Assembly: GCF_000219605.1 (NCBI RefSeq)
Contig: NC_015740.1
Location: 2,046,001-2,110,000 of the forward strand
Reading direction: 5' to 3'
Length of the DNA stretch: 64,000 nt
Source: Stutzerimonas stutzeri
Lineage (GTDB): Bacteria; Pseudomonadota; Gammaproteobacteria; Pseudomonadales; Pseudomonadaceae
The position numbers were made by a program, and so were the translations under genes. Shown in pieces: positions 19,577 to 29,589 of the stretch (position 1 is the first letter of the stretch; the number at the start of each line of letters is the position of its first letter). The notes beneath the pieces are model-generated. The model did not search any database. It was not told the DNA's origin and saw only the letters and a list, made by a program, of their open reading frames with translations.

Positions 19577-21244
19577 ATGAGCAAGCCCGAGACTCCCGCC
19601 GCTAGCAACTTTCTCCGTCCGATCGTCCAGGCTGACCTGGACTCCGGCAAGCATGCCAAGATCATCACCCGTTTCCCCCCGGAGCCCAACGGTTATCTGC
19701 ACATCGGGCACGCCAAGTCGATTTGCCTGAACTTTGGCCTGGCGAAGGAGTTCGGTGGTGAGTGCAACCTGCGTTTCGATGACACCAACCCGGCCAAGGA
19801 GGACCAGGAGTACATCGACGCGATCAAGAGCGACGTGCAGTGGCTTGGCTTCCAGTGGGCTGGCGAAGAGCGCTATGCCTCCGATTACTTCGATCAGCTG
19901 CATGACTGGGCCGTACACCTGATCAAGGCCGGCAAGGCGTATGTCTGCGATCTGACACCCGAGCAGGCTCGAGAGTACCGCGGCAGCCTGACCGAACCGG
20001 GCACGAACAGCCCGTTCCGCGAGCGCTCGGTGGAAGAGAATCTCGACCTGTTCGCCCGCATGAAGGCCGGCGAGTTCCCGGATGGCGCCCGTGCGCTGCG
20101 GGCGAAGATCGATATGGCGTCGCCGAATATGAACCTGCGCGACCCGATCCTCTACCGCATTCGCCATGCGCACCATCACCAGACCGGCGACAAGTGGTGC
20201 ATCTATCCGAGCTACGACTTCACTCACGGTCAGTCGGATGCCATCGAAGGCATCACGCATTCCATCTGCACGTTGGAATTCGAGGACCATCGTCCGTTGT
20301 ACGAGTGGTTTCTGGCCAACCTGCCTGTACCGGCCCAGCCTCGCCAGTACGAGTTCGCCCGTCTCAACCTGAACTACACCATCACCAGCAAGCGCAAGCT
20401 CAAGCAGCTGGTCGATGAGAAGCATGTGAGTGGTTGGGACGACCCGCGCATGTCGACGCTCTCCGGCTTCCGGCGCCGCGGCTATACCCCAGCCTCGATC
20501 CGCAACTTCTGCGACATGATCGGCGTGAACCGCGCGGGCGGCGTCGTCGACATCGGCATGCTGGAGTTCGCGATTCGCGAAGACCTGGACGCCAACGCCG
20601 CGCGTGCCATGTGCGTGCTCAAGCCGCTCAAGGTGGTCATCACCAACTACCCGCAGGATCAGGTCGAGAACCTCGAGCTGCCGCGCCATCCCAAGCAGGA
20701 CATGGGAGTGCGGGTGCTACCGTTCAGCCGCGAGATCTATATCGATGCGGGCGACTTCGAGGAAGTCCCGCCAGCGGGCTTCAAACGGCTGGTTCCCGGC
20801 GGGGAGGTGCGCCTGCGCGGCAGCTATGTGATCCGTGCGGATGAGGCCGTCAAGGACGATCAGGGCAATATCGTCGAGCTGCGCTGCTCGTATGACGAAA
20901 ACACCTTGGGCAAGAATCCCGAGGGCCGCAAAGTCAAAGGCGTGATCCACTGGGTGCCAGCTGCCGAAAGCGTCGAATGCGAGGTGCGCCTGTACGATCG
21001 TCTGTTCCGTTCCGCCAACCCGGAGAAGGACGAGGAGGGCGGCAGCTTCCTGGACAATATCAATCCCGAGTCGCTCGTCGTGCTCAAGGGGTGCCGCGCC
21101 GAGCCGTCGCTGGCCAATGCGGCTCCTGAAGAGCGCTTCCAGTTCGAGCGTGAAGGGTATTTCTGTGCCGACATGAAGGACAGCAAGCCCGGCGCTCCCG
21201 TGTTCAATCGCACCGTCACGCTGCGTGACTCCTGGGGTCAATGA
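19577..21244 (+). CDS. glnS: Glutaminyl-tRNA synthetase
   Basis: Charges tRNA-Gln with glutamine. The 555-residue class I synthetase has the HIGH motif in [16 protein letters not shown] (about residues 34-49), the KMSKS equivalent in [11 protein letters not shown], and the C-terminal anticodon-binding beta-barrels. The stop codon TGA shares its final A with the ATG of cysS, so the two synthetase genes are translationally coupled. Confidence 0.97.
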   Translation: MSKPETPAASNFLRPIVQADLDSGKHAKIITRFPPEPNGYLHIGHAKSICLNFGLAKEFGGECNLRFDDTNPAKEDQEYIDAIKSDVQWLGFQWAGEERYASDYFDQLHDWAVHLIKAGKAYVCDLTPEQAREYRGSLTEPGTNSPFRERSVEENLDLFARMKAGEFPDGARALRAKIDMASPNMNLRDPILYRIRHAHHHQTGDKWCIYPSYDFTHGQSDAIEGITHSICTLEFEDHRPLYEWFLANLPVPAQPRQYEFARLNLNYTITSKRKLKQLVDEKHVSGWDDPRMSTLSGFRRRGYTPASIRNFCDMIGVNRAGGVVDIGMLEFAIREDLDANAARAMCVLKPLKVVITNYPQDQVENLELPRHPKQDMGVRVLPFSREIYIDAGDFEEVPPAGFKRLVPGGEVRLRGSYVIRADEAVKDDQGNIVELRCSYDENTLGKNPEGRKVKGVIHWVPAAESVECEVRLYDRLFRSANPEKDEEGGSFLDNINPESLVVLKGCRAEPSLANAAPEERFQFEREGYFCADMKDSKPGAPVFNRTVTLRDSWGQ

Positions 21245-22629
21245 TGGCGCTGGCGATCTACAACACCCTGAGCAAGGCCAAGGAGCCGTTCCGCCCCCTG
21301 GAAGGCAACAAGGTGCGCATGTACGTCTGCGGGATGACGGTCTATGACTTCTGCCATATCGGTCATGCGCGGGTGATGGTGGCGTTCGACGTGGTCACCC
21401 GCTGGCTGCGCCACCGAGGCTACGATGTCACCTACGTGCGCAACATCACTGACATCGACGACAAGATCATTCGCCGAGCCAGCGAGAACGGCGAGCCGTT
21501 CCAGGCGCTAGTCGAACGCATGATTGCGGCCATGCATGAAGATGAGACGCGCCTCAACGTGTTGCGTCCGGACGTCGAGCCTCGCGCCACCGACCATATC
21601 GCCGGCATGCATACGATGATCCAGACACTCATCGACAAGGGCTTCGCCTATGCGCCGGGCAACGGGGACGTCTACTACCGGGTCGGCAAGTTCGCCGGTT
21701 ATGGCAAATTGTCGCGTCGCAAGATCGAAGACCTGAAGATCGGTGCTCGTATCGAAGTGGACGAAGCCAAGGAAGATCCGCTGGACTTCGTATTGTGGAA
21801 GGGCGCCAAGCCGGGCGAGCCGAGCTGGGATTCGCCGTGGGGCCCTGGGCGTCCCGGTTGGCATATCGAGTGTTCTGTGATGTCCACCTGCTGCCTGGGC
21901 GAGACGTTCGACATCCATGGTGGCGGCCCGGACCTGGTGTTTCCGCACCACGAGAACGAGATCGCACAGAGCGAGGCGGCCACCGGCAAGCTTTACGCCA
22001 ACGCCTGGATGCACGCCGGTGCGGTGCGTGTCGATGGCGAGAAGATGTCCAAGAGTCTGGGCAATTTCTTCACCATCCGCGAAGTGCTGGAGAAGTACCA
22101 CCCGGAGGTGGTGCGCTATCTGCTGGTATCCAGCCACTACCGCAGCCCGATCAACTACTCCGAAGACAGTTTGCGTGAAGCCAAGAGCGCTCTGGAGCGT
22201 TTCTACAACGGCCTCAAGGGCTTGCCGGAGGCCCAGCCTGCTGGCGGCGATGAGTTTGTTGCGCGCTTCGCTGCGGCGATGGATGACGACTTCAACTCGC
22301 CGGAAGGCTGCGCCGTGCTGTTCGAGATGATTCGTGAGGTGAACCGCCTGCGTGAGTCTGATCTGACTGCCGCGGCGGCGCTGGCTGCGCGTCTCAAGGA
22401 GCTGGCGGGCGTATTGGGCGTCCTGCAGCTTGAGCCTGGAGCCTTCCTGCAAGCGGGTGCGGCGGGGAAGGTCGATGCAGCTGAGGTCGAAGCGCTGATC
22501 GCTGCGCGACTGGCAGCCAGGGCGGAAAAGAACTGGGGCGAATCCGATCGCATCCGAGATCAGCTTACCGCGATGGGGGTGGTGCTGGAGGACGGGAAGG
22601 GCGGGACGACCTGGCGCTTAGCCGAATAG
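21244..22629 (+). CDS. cysS: Cysteinyl-tRNA synthetase
   Basis: Charges tRNA-Cys. The 461-residue class I synthetase has [18 protein letters not shown] (zinc ligand plus HIGH motif), the zinc-site segments IECSVMS and [10 protein letters not shown], and KMSKSLGN. Two ATGs are adjacent (21241 and 21244); I use the second, giving MALAIYNTL as in relatives. It overlaps the glnS stop and is followed by a strong terminator. Confidence 0.97.
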   Translation: MALAIYNTLSKAKEPFRPLEGNKVRMYVCGMTVYDFCHIGHARVMVAFDVVTRWLRHRGYDVTYVRNITDIDDKIIRRASENGEPFQALVERMIAAMHEDETRLNVLRPDVEPRATDHIAGMHTMIQTLIDKGFAYAPGNGDVYYRVGKFAGYGKLSRRKIEDLKIGARIEVDEAKEDPLDFVLWKGAKPGEPSWDSPWGPGRPGWHIECSVMSTCCLGETFDIHGGGPDLVFPHHENEIAQSEAATGKLYANAWMHAGAVRVDGEKMSKSLGNFFTIREVLEKYHPEVVRYLLVSSHYRSPINYSEDSLREAKSALERFYNGLKGLPEAQPAGGDEFVARFAAAMDDDFNSPEGCAVLFEMIREVNRLRESDLTAAAALAARLKELAGVLGVLQLEPGAFLQAGAAGKVDAAEVEALIAARLAARAEKNWGESDRIRDQLTAMGVVLEDGKGGTTWRLAE

Positions 22630-22640
22630 TCGAATACAAA

Positions 22641-22670
22641 CAAGAACGGCGCCCAAGGGCGCCGTTCTTG
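22641..22670. terminator. Terminator between cysS and folD
   Basis: A palindromic stem CAAGAACGGCGCC / GGCGCCGTTCTTG with a 4-base loop, lying between convergent genes and usable in both directions. Confidence 0.8.
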
Positions 22671-22686
22671 TTTGCGTCGTTCTCGA

Positions 22687-23541
22687 TCAGTCGTGCAAAT
22701 GTTCTGCAGCGTACAGGGTATTTTCCAGCAGGCAGGCGCGGGTCATCGGGCCCACACCGCCCGGGACCGGAGTGATCCAGGCAGCGCGTTCGCTGGCAGG
22801 CTCGAACTCCACATCACCCAGCAAACGCCCGTCGGTCTGGCGGTTGATGCCCACGTCGATAACGATTGCACCGGGCTTGATCCACTCACCCTTGACCAGC
22901 CCAGTGATGCCGGTGGCGACCACTACCAGGTCGGCACGCTGTACATGCTCGGCCAGATTGCGTGTGAAGCGGTGAGTCACGGTAGTGGTGCAGCCGGCGA
23001 GCAGCAGCTCCAGCGCCATTGGCCGGCCGACGATATTGGAGGCGCCCACGACTACGGCGTCCAGACCGTGCAGGTCGAGCCCTGTGCTTTCCAGCAGCGT
23101 CATGATCCCCTTTGGGGTGCAAGGGCGCAGCAGCGGCATACGTTGGGCCAGGCGGCCAACGTTGTAGGGGTGGAATCCATCCACGTCCTTGTCCGGACGA
23201 ATGCGCTCGAGCAGTTGCGACGCATCGAGGTGCTTTGGCAGCGGCAGCTGCACCAGGATGCCGTCAATGGAGGCGTCGTCGTTCAGCTGATCGATCAGAG
23301 CCAGCAGGTCCTCCTGGCGGGTATCGCTCGGCAGGTCATGGGCAACGGAGTTGAAACCGACTTCCTCGCAATCCTTGCGCTTGTGCGCCACATATACCTG
23401 GGAGGCTGGGTCGCTGCCCACGAGAATCACGGCGAGGCCGGGCGCGCGGAGCCCTTGGGCACGGCGCTCGGCAACACGACCAGAAATCTGTTGGCGAATA
23501 TTGGCAGCAATCGTTTTACCGTCGATCAGTTTTGCGGTCAT
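22687..23541 (-). CDS. folD: Methylenetetrahydrofolate dehydrogenase/cyclohydrolase
   Basis: Bifunctional enzyme interconverting 5,10-methylene-THF and 10-formyl-THF for one-carbon metabolism. The 284-residue protein has the catalytic lysine in [13 protein letters not shown], the LPLPKHLD segment, the NADP-binding [13 protein letters not shown] and the C-terminal [10 protein letters not shown] motif. It begins [19 protein letters not shown]. It is divergent from the tRNA cluster downstream. Confidence 0.96.
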   Translation of the reverse strand: MTAKLIDGKTIAANIRQQISGRVAERRAQGLRAPGLAVILVGSDPASQVYVAHKRKDCEEVGFNSVAHDLPSDTRQEDLLALIDQLNDDASIDGILVQLPLPKHLDASQLLERIRPDKDVDGFHPYNVGRLAQRMPLLRPCTPKGIMTLLESTGLDLHGLDAVVVGASNIVGRPMALELLLAGCTTTVTHRFTRNLAEHVQRADLVVVATGITGLVKGEWIKPGAIVIDVGINRQTDGRLLGDVEFEPASERAAWITPVPGGVGPMTRACLLENTLYAAEHLHD

Positions 23542-23674
23542 GACGCTTGATTAACCATTGGAGAGGACGAGGAAAGGGCGCGTATTCTCGCATGCCATGG
23601 TCATACGGCAAAGGCGAACCGGCTAGCGGCGGTTGTAACTCCTTTATCTAACTGAAATTTTTTTGAATTTGCTG

Positions 23675-23701
23675 TTGACGACTGTTTGGAGCCTCTATAA
23701 C
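23675..23701 (+). promoter_or_regulatory. Candidate promoter of the tRNA-Arg/His/Leu cluster
   Basis: TTGACG at 23675-23680 and TATAAC at 23696-23701 with a 15-base spacer, about 110 bp before tRNA-Arg and directly after a T-rich tract. The spacer is short of the ideal 17, so the call is tentative. The 272-bp folD-tRNA gap holds nothing else I can support. Confidence 0.45.
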
Positions 23702-23813
23702 ATTCGCCCCGCTTGTCGAGCACAGCCTGCTGCTGGGTAAGATGGCTTAGAAGAAACAACTTCTTCAACGGCCGGAGCTTCAAGTCTGCGCTCCGAACAG
23801 AATGCAGATAAAA

Positions 23814-23890
23814 GCGCCCGTAGCTCAGCTGGATAGAGCATCCGCCTTCTAAGCGGATGGTCGCAGGTTCGAGTCCTGCCGGGTGCGCCA
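23814..23890 (+). tRNA. tRNA-Arg (anticodon TCT)
   Basis: A 77-base cloverleaf with encoded CCA. Acceptor arms GCGCCCG and CGGGTGC, D-arm GCTCAGCTGGATAGAGC, anticodon arm CCGCCTTCTAAGCGG giving TCT, and the T-arm GGTTCGAGTCC. Confidence 0.96.
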
Positions 23891-23923
23891 TTTCGGGCTC
23901 TGGCACAAGCAAAGCGTAATATG

Positions 23924-23999
23924 GTGGGCGTAGCTCAGTTGGTAGAGCACAGGATTGTGGCTCCTGGTGTCGAGGGTTCGATCCCCTTCGTCCACCCCA
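23924..23999 (+). tRNA. tRNA-His (anticodon GTG)
   Basis: A 76-base cloverleaf with encoded CCA. Acceptor arm GTGGGCG, anticodon stem CAGGA/TCCTG around the loop TTGTGGC, and T-arm GGTTCGATCCC. It lies 33 bases after tRNA-Arg. Confidence 0.96.
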
Positions 24000-24009
24000 T
24001 ATTCCATAG

Positions 24010-24032
24010 AACGCCAGGCGCTGCCTGGCGTT
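24010..24032 (+). terminator. Terminator-like hairpin inside the tRNA cluster
   Basis: AACGCCAGG / CCTGGCGTT stem followed by TTTTCGTTTA, between tRNA-His and tRNA-Leu. It could end part of the transcription after tRNA-His, or serve as a processing signal. Confidence 0.6.
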
Positions 24033-24050
24033 TTCGTTTAAGCCCGCTTG

Positions 24051-24135
24051 GCGGACGTGGTGAAATTGGTAGACACACCAGATTTAGGTTCTGGCGCCGC
24101 AAGGTGTGAGAGTTCGAGTCTCTCCGTCCGCACCA
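24051..24135 (+). tRNA. tRNA-Leu (anticodon TAG)
   Basis: An 85-base class II tRNA with encoded CCA. Acceptor arm GCGGACG, anticodon stem CCAGA/TCTGG around TTTAGGT giving TAG, a variable arm (CGCCGCAAGGTGTG region) and T-arm AGTTCGAGTCT. Confidence 0.95.
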
Positions 24136-24147
24136 TGTAACAAGCTG

Positions 24148-24170
24148 AAAGCCCCGGATTCCGGGGCTTT
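24148..24170 (+). terminator. Terminator after the tRNA cluster
   Basis: AAAGCCCCGG / CCGGGGCTTT stem, 12 bases after tRNA-Leu. Confidence 0.8.
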
Positions 24171-24345
24171 CGCGTTTCTGGCGATGTGATTCCTGCCACC
24201 CGATGAAGCCGTTGGCTGAAACTGCAAAACGTCCTGGCGGATTTTGCGCTCCGCCTGGAGCGACTCTCCGGCTCTCTCCTTGATGACCGCAGCTTCATAC
24301 CTCTGAACGTTCCGATGTGTGGCGCTCGACGTTGTTCATCGCCGG

Positions 24346-24378
24346 AATTCATCCTATGATCCATACGTCGGATGAATT
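24346..24378 (+). promoter_or_regulatory. Candidate operator: 9-bp inverted repeat before the GntR gene
   Basis: AATTCATCC at 24346-24354 and GGATGAATT at 24370-24378 form a perfect inverted repeat with a 15-base spacer. It ends just before the GGAGGT ribosome site of the GntR-family gene. The position suits autoregulation by that protein, but the spacing is wider than typical FadR-group sites. Confidence 0.5.
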
Positions 24379-24390
24379 TGGAGGTAGCGA

Positions 24391-25098
24391 ATGACGTTGC
24401 AGCATGCGGAACGCTTATCGCTGGTGGAGCGCGTTATCGACCAGCTGCGCACGCAGATTACTGCCGGCTCATGGGAGTGCGGTGAGCGTATTCCTACCGA
24501 GCCCCAGCTCAGCGACATGCTCGGCGTGGGCAGAAATACCGTTCGTGAGGCGGTGCGCGCGCTGGTGCACACTGGGCTGCTGGAGGTTCGCCAGGGTGCC
24601 GGTACGTTCGTTCGGTCAAACCGGGACCCTTCGGAGTTGCTCGAAAGCCTGGACCATGCCGCGCTGCACGATCAGCTGGAAGTCCGTCGGGCTCTGGAGG
24701 TCGAAGCGGCACGACTCGCCGCGTCACGTCGTACCGATGACGACCTGAAAGCGATCAGCGATGCGCTTGGCGCCAGAGGAAGCTGGACTGACGCGGCTTC
24801 GCTTGAGGCATTCGTCCACCGCGATGCGCAGTTTCATTTGAGCATTGTCCGGGCCAGTCACAACGCGGCACTGGTTGAGATGTACCGGTTCTTCTGGGCT
24901 GGCCTACAGAACACCATCGCCAGGACGGAAGCGGAGAAGCACCTCCCTGAGCCTACCTATCAGGCCCACGCAGCCGTCTATGAGGCCATTGTGCGTGGCT
25001 GCCCGGAGCAGGCCGCCATCGCAGCCAGCGAGCTGCTGACTCCGGCGCTACAGGCCCTTTCTTTGACAACAAAAAAAGCAACGAACAAACCGGAGTAG
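24391..25098 (+). CDS. GntR-family transcriptional regulator with FCD domain
   Basis: A 235-residue DNA-binding protein of the FadR subfamily. The N-terminal winged helix-turn-helix has the signature IPTEPQLSDMLGVGRNTVRE (about residues 34-53) and ends in the GLLEVRQGAGTFV wing. The C-terminal all-helical FCD domain (about residues 90-225) holds the metal/ligand-site pattern including HRDAQFHLSIVRAS and QAHAAVYEAI. Ligand unknown. The next gene, nine bases on, is a TauE/SafE exporter, which is the obvious regulatory target. GGAGGT lies before the ATG. Confidence 0.88.
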   Translation: MTLQHAERLSLVERVIDQLRTQITAGSWECGERIPTEPQLSDMLGVGRNTVREAVRALVHTGLLEVRQGAGTFVRSNRDPSELLESLDHAALHDQLEVRRALEVEAARLAASRRTDDDLKAISDALGARGSWTDAASLEAFVHRDAQFHLSIVRASHNAALVEMYRFFWAGLQNTIARTEAEKHLPEPTYQAHAAVYEAIVRGCPEQAAIAASELLTPALQALSLTTKKATNKPE

Positions 25099-25106
25099 CC
25101 ATAGAC

Positions 25107-25868
25107 ATGGATCATTCGATCGCCACTTGGGCAATCCTGCTCGCCGCTGCTTTCCTGGGTGGTGGGCTGAATGCCATCGCCGGAGGCGGTAGCTTTTTCA
25201 CGTTCCCGGCCCTGGTTTATGCAGGCGTGCCGCCTGTTGCAGCGAATGCTTCGGGGACCTTTGCGCTGTTGCCGGGATACTTCGCAAGCACCTGGGGCTA
25301 TCGGGAGGATCTCAAGGCTCCGGCCACGCTGAGCATGCGTTCGCTTCTCGCCATCAGCCTGGGTGGGGGTGCATTCGGCGCGGCACTTCTGCTAACGACG
25401 CCGAATGACGTGTTTCGCGCCATCGTGCCCTGGCTGCTTCTGGTTGCCACTTTGCTTTTCGCGCTCGGGCCATGGTTGCTGCGCACGTTCAAGCGCACTG
25501 CCGGCTCCGGCGAGGCCGATACCTGGGTGCAGGCCTGCGCGATCGCTGCGGTGAGTGTTTATGGTGGCTACTTCAACGGCGGACTGGGCATTGTCCTGCT
25601 GGCTGCGTTCAGCCTGCTCGGCCATAGCAACATCAACGCGATGCAGGGACTCAAGAACCTTGTGTCATCGGTATTGACCGCAATCGCAGTGTCGGTTTAC
25701 GCCTTTGGAGGCGCCATATTCTGGCGTGAAGCGCTGGTAATGATGCTTGCTGCGACAGTCGGAGGGTATGTCATGGCTCGTGTCGGACGACGCCTGCCGG
25801 CAACGCTGGTGCGCGCGGTGGTAATCGTGACCGGATCGATCATGACGATACTGTTCTTCCGGAGCTGA
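25107..25868 (+). CDS. TauE/SafE family sulfite/organosulfonate-type exporter
   Basis: A 253-residue integral membrane protein, almost wholly hydrophobic with about eight predicted spans. The N-terminal GGGLNAIAGGGSFFTFPAL and the second-half repeat YGGYFNGGLGIVLLAAF, NAMQGLKNLVSS are typical of the TauE/SafE (DUF81) family. Members move small anions such as sulfite, sulfoacetate or sulfolactate outward; the substrate here cannot be read. It follows the GntR gene by eight bases and is likely its regulated partner. Confidence 0.85.
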   Translation: MDHSIATWAILLAAAFLGGGLNAIAGGGSFFTFPALVYAGVPPVAANASGTFALLPGYFASTWGYREDLKAPATLSMRSLLAISLGGGAFGAALLLTTPNDVFRAIVPWLLLVATLLFALGPWLLRTFKRTAGSGEADTWVQACAIAAVSVYGGYFNGGLGIVLLAAFSLLGHSNINAMQGLKNLVSSVLTAIAVSVYAFGGAIFWREALVMMLAATVGGYVMARVGRRLPATLVRAVVIVTGSIMTILFFRS

Positions 25869-26040
25869 TGAGCTATGCCGCCCGTAAGGCTCGAACGGGC
25901 CAGCAGGTGCGATTCGCAAGCGCCCTGCGGCTTGCAGGTTGTGTGAGAGGCAGGGTGACTTATGCTGGTCGAGCCACTAGAATGCTTGCCCATTCTGGGG
26001 CCGGAACGCCCGGCTTATGTCTGTGCAACGAGGAAAATCC

Positions 26041-27351
26041 ATGCAAGTTTCTGTTGAAAGCACCTCCGCTCTTGAGCGCCGCATGACCATCGGCGTGCCG
26101 GTCGAGCGCATCGAGACCGAAGTCAACAAGCGTCTGCAACAGACCGCCAGCCGTGCCAAGATCCCCGGTTTCCGCCCCGGCAAGGTGCCGATGAGCGTGA
26201 TCCGTCAGCGTTATGAGGAAGCCGCTCGTCAGGAAGCGCTGGGCGACCTGATCCAGTCCACCTTCTACGAAGCCGTCGTGGCCGAGAAGCTGAACCCGGC
26301 TGGTGCTCCGTCCGTCGAGCCGAAGGTATTCGAGAAGGGCAAGGATCTCGAGTACGTCGCCACCTTCGAAGTATTCCCCGAGTTTGAAGTGGCTGGTTTC
26401 GAGGCCATCGAGATCGAGCGTCTGCAGGCTGAAGTGACTGATGCCGACGTCGACAACATGCTGGAAATCCTGCGCAAGCAGAACACTCGCTTCGAGAGCG
26501 TCGAGCGTGCTGCCGAGAACGGCGACCAGGTGAACATCGACTTCGTCGGCAAGATCGACGGTGAAGCTTTTGCCGGCGGTTCGGCCAAGGGCACTCAGCT
26601 GGTGCTGGGTTCCGGCCGCATGATCCCGGGCTTCGAAGACGCCCTGGTCGGCGCCAAGGCCGGCGAAGAGCGCGTGATCACCCCGACTTTCCCCGAGGAT
26701 TATCAGAACCTCGATCTGGCCGGCAAAACTGCCGAGTTCACCGTCACCGTGAATAGCGTCGCGGCTCCGCAGCTACCGGAACTCAACGAGGAGTTCTTTG
26801 CCCAGTTCGGCGTTCAGGAAGGTGGCGTGGAAGGTTTCCGCGCGGAAGTGAAAAAGAACATGGAGCGCGAACTGCGTCAGGCCATCAAGACCAAGGTGAA
26901 GAACCAGGTCATGGAAGGGCTGGTTGCGGGTAACCCGATCGAAGTGCCCAAAGCACTGGTAGACAATGAAGTGAACCGCCTCCGCGTACAGGCGGTGCAG
27001 CAGTTCGGCGGCAACATCAAGCCAGACCAGCTGCCGGCTGAGCTGTTCCAGGAGCAGGCCAAGCGTCGTGTCGTGCTGGGTCTGATCGTGGCTGAAGTGG
27101 TCAAGCAGAAAGAGCTCAAGCCGGACGAAGCGCGTGTTCGTGAGCTGATCGAAGAAATGGCTTCCGCTTACCAGGAGCCGGAGCAGGTTGTGGCCTGGTA
27201 CTACAAGAATGCTGAGCAGTTGAACGAAGTTCGCTCGGTTGTGCTCGAAGAGCAAGTTGTAGATACTGTTCTGCAGCAGGCCAAGGTGACCGACAAGTCG
27301 GTCTCCTACGAAGAAGCCGTCAAGCCTGCGGAAGCCCCGCAAGCAGCCTGA
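26041..27351 (+). CDS. tig: Trigger factor
   Basis: Ribosome-bound chaperone for nascent chains. The 436-residue protein has the ribosome-docking loop [16 protein letters not shown] (about residues 43-58), a central FKBP-type isomerase domain with [14 protein letters not shown], and a long helical C-terminal chaperone domain. The ATG at 26041 ([14 protein letters not shown]) is used; an in-frame ATG at 26017 adds eight residues foreign to the family. It leads the tig-clpP-clpX-lon protein-quality block. Confidence 0.97.
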   Translation: MQVSVESTSALERRMTIGVPVERIETEVNKRLQQTASRAKIPGFRPGKVPMSVIRQRYEEAARQEALGDLIQSTFYEAVVAEKLNPAGAPSVEPKVFEKGKDLEYVATFEVFPEFEVAGFEAIEIERLQAEVTDADVDNMLEILRKQNTRFESVERAAENGDQVNIDFVGKIDGEAFAGGSAKGTQLVLGSGRMIPGFEDALVGAKAGEERVITPTFPEDYQNLDLAGKTAEFTVTVNSVAAPQLPELNEEFFAQFGVQEGGVEGFRAEVKKNMERELRQAIKTKVKNQVMEGLVAGNPIEVPKALVDNEVNRLRVQAVQQFGGNIKPDQLPAELFQEQAKRRVVLGLIVAEVVKQKELKPDEARVRELIEEMASAYQEPEQVVAWYYKNAEQLNEVRSVVLEEQVVDTVLQQAKVTDKSVSYEEAVKPAEAPQAA

Positions 27352-27377
27352 TTTCTTCATATATTCGAGTGCACAAA

Positions 27378-27404
27378 CATAAGCCAGCCTCGTGCTGGCT
27401 TATG
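27378..27404 (+). terminator. Terminator after tig
   Basis: CATAAGCCAGC / GCTGGCTTATG stem with a short loop, followed by TCTTTT, between tig and clpP. Confidence 0.75.
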
Positions 27405-27440
27405 TCTTTTGAGGCATGACATAGGGAGTATCGTTGGAAC

Positions 27441-28079
27441 ATGTCCCGCAATCCTTTTATGCAAGCTCCGGACATTCAGGCCGCCGGCGGCCTGGTCCCG
27501 ATGGTGATCGAGCAATCCGCACGCGGTGAGCGCGCCTACGACATCTATTCACGCCTCCTGAAGGAGCGGGTGATCTTCATGGTCGGCCAGGTCGAAGACT
27601 ACATGGCCAACCTGATCGTGGCGCAGCTGCTGTTCCTCGAGGCGGAAAACCCCGAGAAAGACATTCACCTCTATATCAATTCCCCGGGTGGCTCGGTGAC
27701 CGCTGGCATGTCGATCTACGACACCATGCAGTTCATCAAGCCTAACGTCTCGACCATCTGTATCGGTCAGGCTTGCTCCATGGGAGCCCTGTTGCTGGCG
27801 GGCGGTGCGGCGGGCAAGCGTTACTGCCTGCCGCATTCGCGCATGATGATTCACCAGCCTCTCGGTGGCTTCCAGGGTCAGGCTTCGGACATCGAAATTC
27901 ACGCCCGGGAAATCCTGACCATTCGCGAGCGCTTGAACAAGGTGCTTGCCCATCACACTGGCCAGCCCATGGACGTGATTGCCCGCGATACCGATCGCGA
28001 CAATTTCATGAGCGGTGAAGAAGCCGTCAAATACGGCCTCATCGACCAGGTTCTGACCCAGCGCCAACTGGCCGTCTGA
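27441..28079 (+). CDS. clpP: ATP-dependent Clp protease proteolytic subunit
   Basis: Serine protease subunit that forms the tetradecameric barrel used by ClpX and ClpA. The 212-residue protein shows the catalytic serine in [10 protein letters not shown] (Ser113), the histidine in [11 protein letters not shown] (His138) and the later aspartate region (DTDRDNFMS). The first dozen residues are the usual removable propeptide. It precedes its partner clpX. Confidence 0.97.
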   Translation: MSRNPFMQAPDIQAAGGLVPMVIEQSARGERAYDIYSRLLKERVIFMVGQVEDYMANLIVAQLLFLEAENPEKDIHLYINSPGGSVTAGMSIYDTMQFIKPNVSTICIGQACSMGALLLAGGAAGKRYCLPHSRMMIHQPLGGFQGQASDIEIHAREILTIRERLNKVLAHHTGQPMDVIARDTDRDNFMSGEEAVKYGLIDQVLTQRQLAV

Positions 28080-28108
28080 TCGCCCCAGCCTGCGATATGT
28101 GGCTGTTC

Positions 28109-28130
28109 CGTGGGCTTGAAAAAGCCCACG
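28109..28130 (+). other. Hairpin between clpP and clpX
   Basis: CGTGGGCTT-GAAA-AAGCCCACG, a 9-bp stem with a GAAA tetraloop but no T tract. It is more likely an mRNA-stabilising or processing structure within a clpP-clpX transcript than a terminator. Confidence 0.55.
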
Positions 28131-28176
28131 ATTGCCTTCATCTTGTGTTTCAAGCCTTCCCGATTGGATCGATCGA

Positions 28177-29457
28177 ATGACTGACACCCGCAACGGCGAG
28201 GACTCCGGCAAACTGCTCTATTGCTCTTTTTGCGGCAAAAGCCAGCATGAAGTTCGCAAGTTGATCGCCGGGCCCTCCGTTTTCATCTGCGACGAGTGCG
28301 TCGACCTGTGCAATGACATCATCCGTGAGGAGGTGCAGGAAGCCCAGGCCGAGAGCAACGCGCATAAGCTGCCTGCGCCAAAGGAGATCAGCGGCATTCT
28401 CGACCAGTACGTCATTGGTCAGGAGCGCGCGAAAAAGATCCTCGCGGTGGCCGTGTACAACCATTACAAGCGCCTCAACCAGCGCGACAAGAAAGAAGAA
28501 GTCGAGCTGGGCAAAAGCAATATCCTGCTGATCGGTCCCACTGGCTCCGGCAAGACGCTGCTCGCCGAGACGCTGGCGCGCCTGCTCAATGTTCCGTTCA
28601 CCATTGCCGATGCAACCACGCTTACCGAGGCGGGTTACGTGGGTGAAGACGTCGAGAACATCATCCAGAAGTTGCTGCAGAAGTGCGATTACGATGTGGA
28701 GAAGGCCCAGATGGGCATTGTCTATATCGATGAGATCGACAAGATCTCCCGCAAATCGGATAACCCGTCCATCACCCGAGACGTTTCCGGTGAGGGCGTG
28801 CAGCAGGCGCTGCTGAAGCTGATCGAAGGCACCGTTGCTTCCGTCCCGCCGCAGGGTGGCCGTAAGCATCCGCAGCAGGAGTTCCTGCAGGTCGACACGC
28901 GCAACATCCTGTTCATCTGCGGCGGCGCATTCGCCGGCCTGGAAAAGGTTATCCAGAGTCGCTCCACCCAGGGTGGTATCGGCTTCAACGCGGAAGTGCG
29001 CAGCAAGGACCCGGGCAAGAAGATCGGTGAAGCACTGCGTGCGGTCGAGCCGGATGATCTGGTCAAGTTCGGCTTGATCCCTGAGTTCGTCGGTCGTCTG
29101 CCGGTGATCGCAACCCTCGACGAGCTTGACGAAGCTGCGTTGATCCAGATCCTGACCGAGCCGAAGAACGCGTTGACCAAGCAGTACGCCAAACTGTTCG
29201 AACTCGAGGGTGTGGATCTCGAATTCCGCCCGGACGCGCTGAAAGCTGTCGCTCATCGTGCACTCGAACGCAAGACGGGTGCCCGCGGTTTGCGCTCGAT
29301 TCTCGAAGGCGTTCTGCTGGACACCATGTATGAAATTCCGTCGCAGAAGGACGTCAGCAAGGTGGTCATCGATGAAAGCGTGATCGAAGGCACATCCCAG
29401 CCTTTGCTGATCTACGAGAACACCGAGCCGCCAGCCAAGGCTGCGCCTGAGGCGTGA
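28177..29457 (+). CDS. clpX: ATP-dependent Clp protease ATP-binding subunit ClpX
   Basis: AAA+ unfoldase that feeds substrates to ClpP. The 426-residue protein has the N-terminal four-cysteine zinc domain (YCSFCGKSQ ... CDECVDLC), Walker A GPTGSGKT, the GYVG pore loop, Walker [10 protein letters not shown] and the [13 protein letters not shown] sensor-2 region. The ATG at 28177 ([12 protein letters not shown]) gives the family length; the frame upstream to 28132 is not conserved. Confidence 0.97.
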   Translation: MTDTRNGEDSGKLLYCSFCGKSQHEVRKLIAGPSVFICDECVDLCNDIIREEVQEAQAESNAHKLPAPKEISGILDQYVIGQERAKKILAVAVYNHYKRLNQRDKKEEVELGKSNILLIGPTGSGKTLLAETLARLLNVPFTIADATTLTEAGYVGEDVENIIQKLLQKCDYDVEKAQMGIVYIDEIDKISRKSDNPSITRDVSGEGVQQALLKLIEGTVASVPPQGGRKHPQQEFLQVDTRNILFICGGAFAGLEKVIQSRSTQGGIGFNAEVRSKDPGKKIGEALRAVEPDDLVKFGLIPEFVGRLPVIATLDELDEAALIQILTEPKNALTKQYAKLFELEGVDLEFRPDALKAVAHRALERKTGARGLRSILEGVLLDTMYEIPSQKDVSKVVIDESVIEGTSQPLLIYENTEPPAKAAPEA

Positions 29458-29461
29458 TCGA

Positions 29462-29487
29462 ACAAAGGGGCCTTCGGGCCCCTTTGT
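29462..29487 (+). terminator. Terminator after clpX
   Basis: ACAAAGGGGCC-TTCG-GGCCCCTTTGT stem-loop four bases after the clpX stop. Confidence 0.85.
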
Positions 29488-29501
29488 ATTTGGCTCGCCG
29501 C

Positions 29502-29530
29502 CTTGTTTTTTGCCGAGGGTGCCCTCATCT
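29502..29530 (+). promoter_or_regulatory. Candidate sigma-32 promoter of lon
   Basis: CTTGTTT (29502-29508) and CCTCATCT (29523-29530) with a 14-base spacer resemble the heat-shock consensus CTTGAAA-N11-16-CCCCATNT, about 60 bp before the lon ATG and after the clpX terminator. lon is a heat-shock gene in other proteobacteria. Confidence 0.5.
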
Positions 29531-29589
29531 TTGCTGCAAGGGTATAGCCCATCCGTTTACCGCCGTATGGCCGTCGTAGAGCTGAATTT

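Noticed and set aside
23814-24135. Possible integration site of a mobile element at the tRNA cluster
   Set aside because: No integrase, no repeated tRNA 3' end and no change in gene type downstream; the neighbours are ordinary chromosomal genes.
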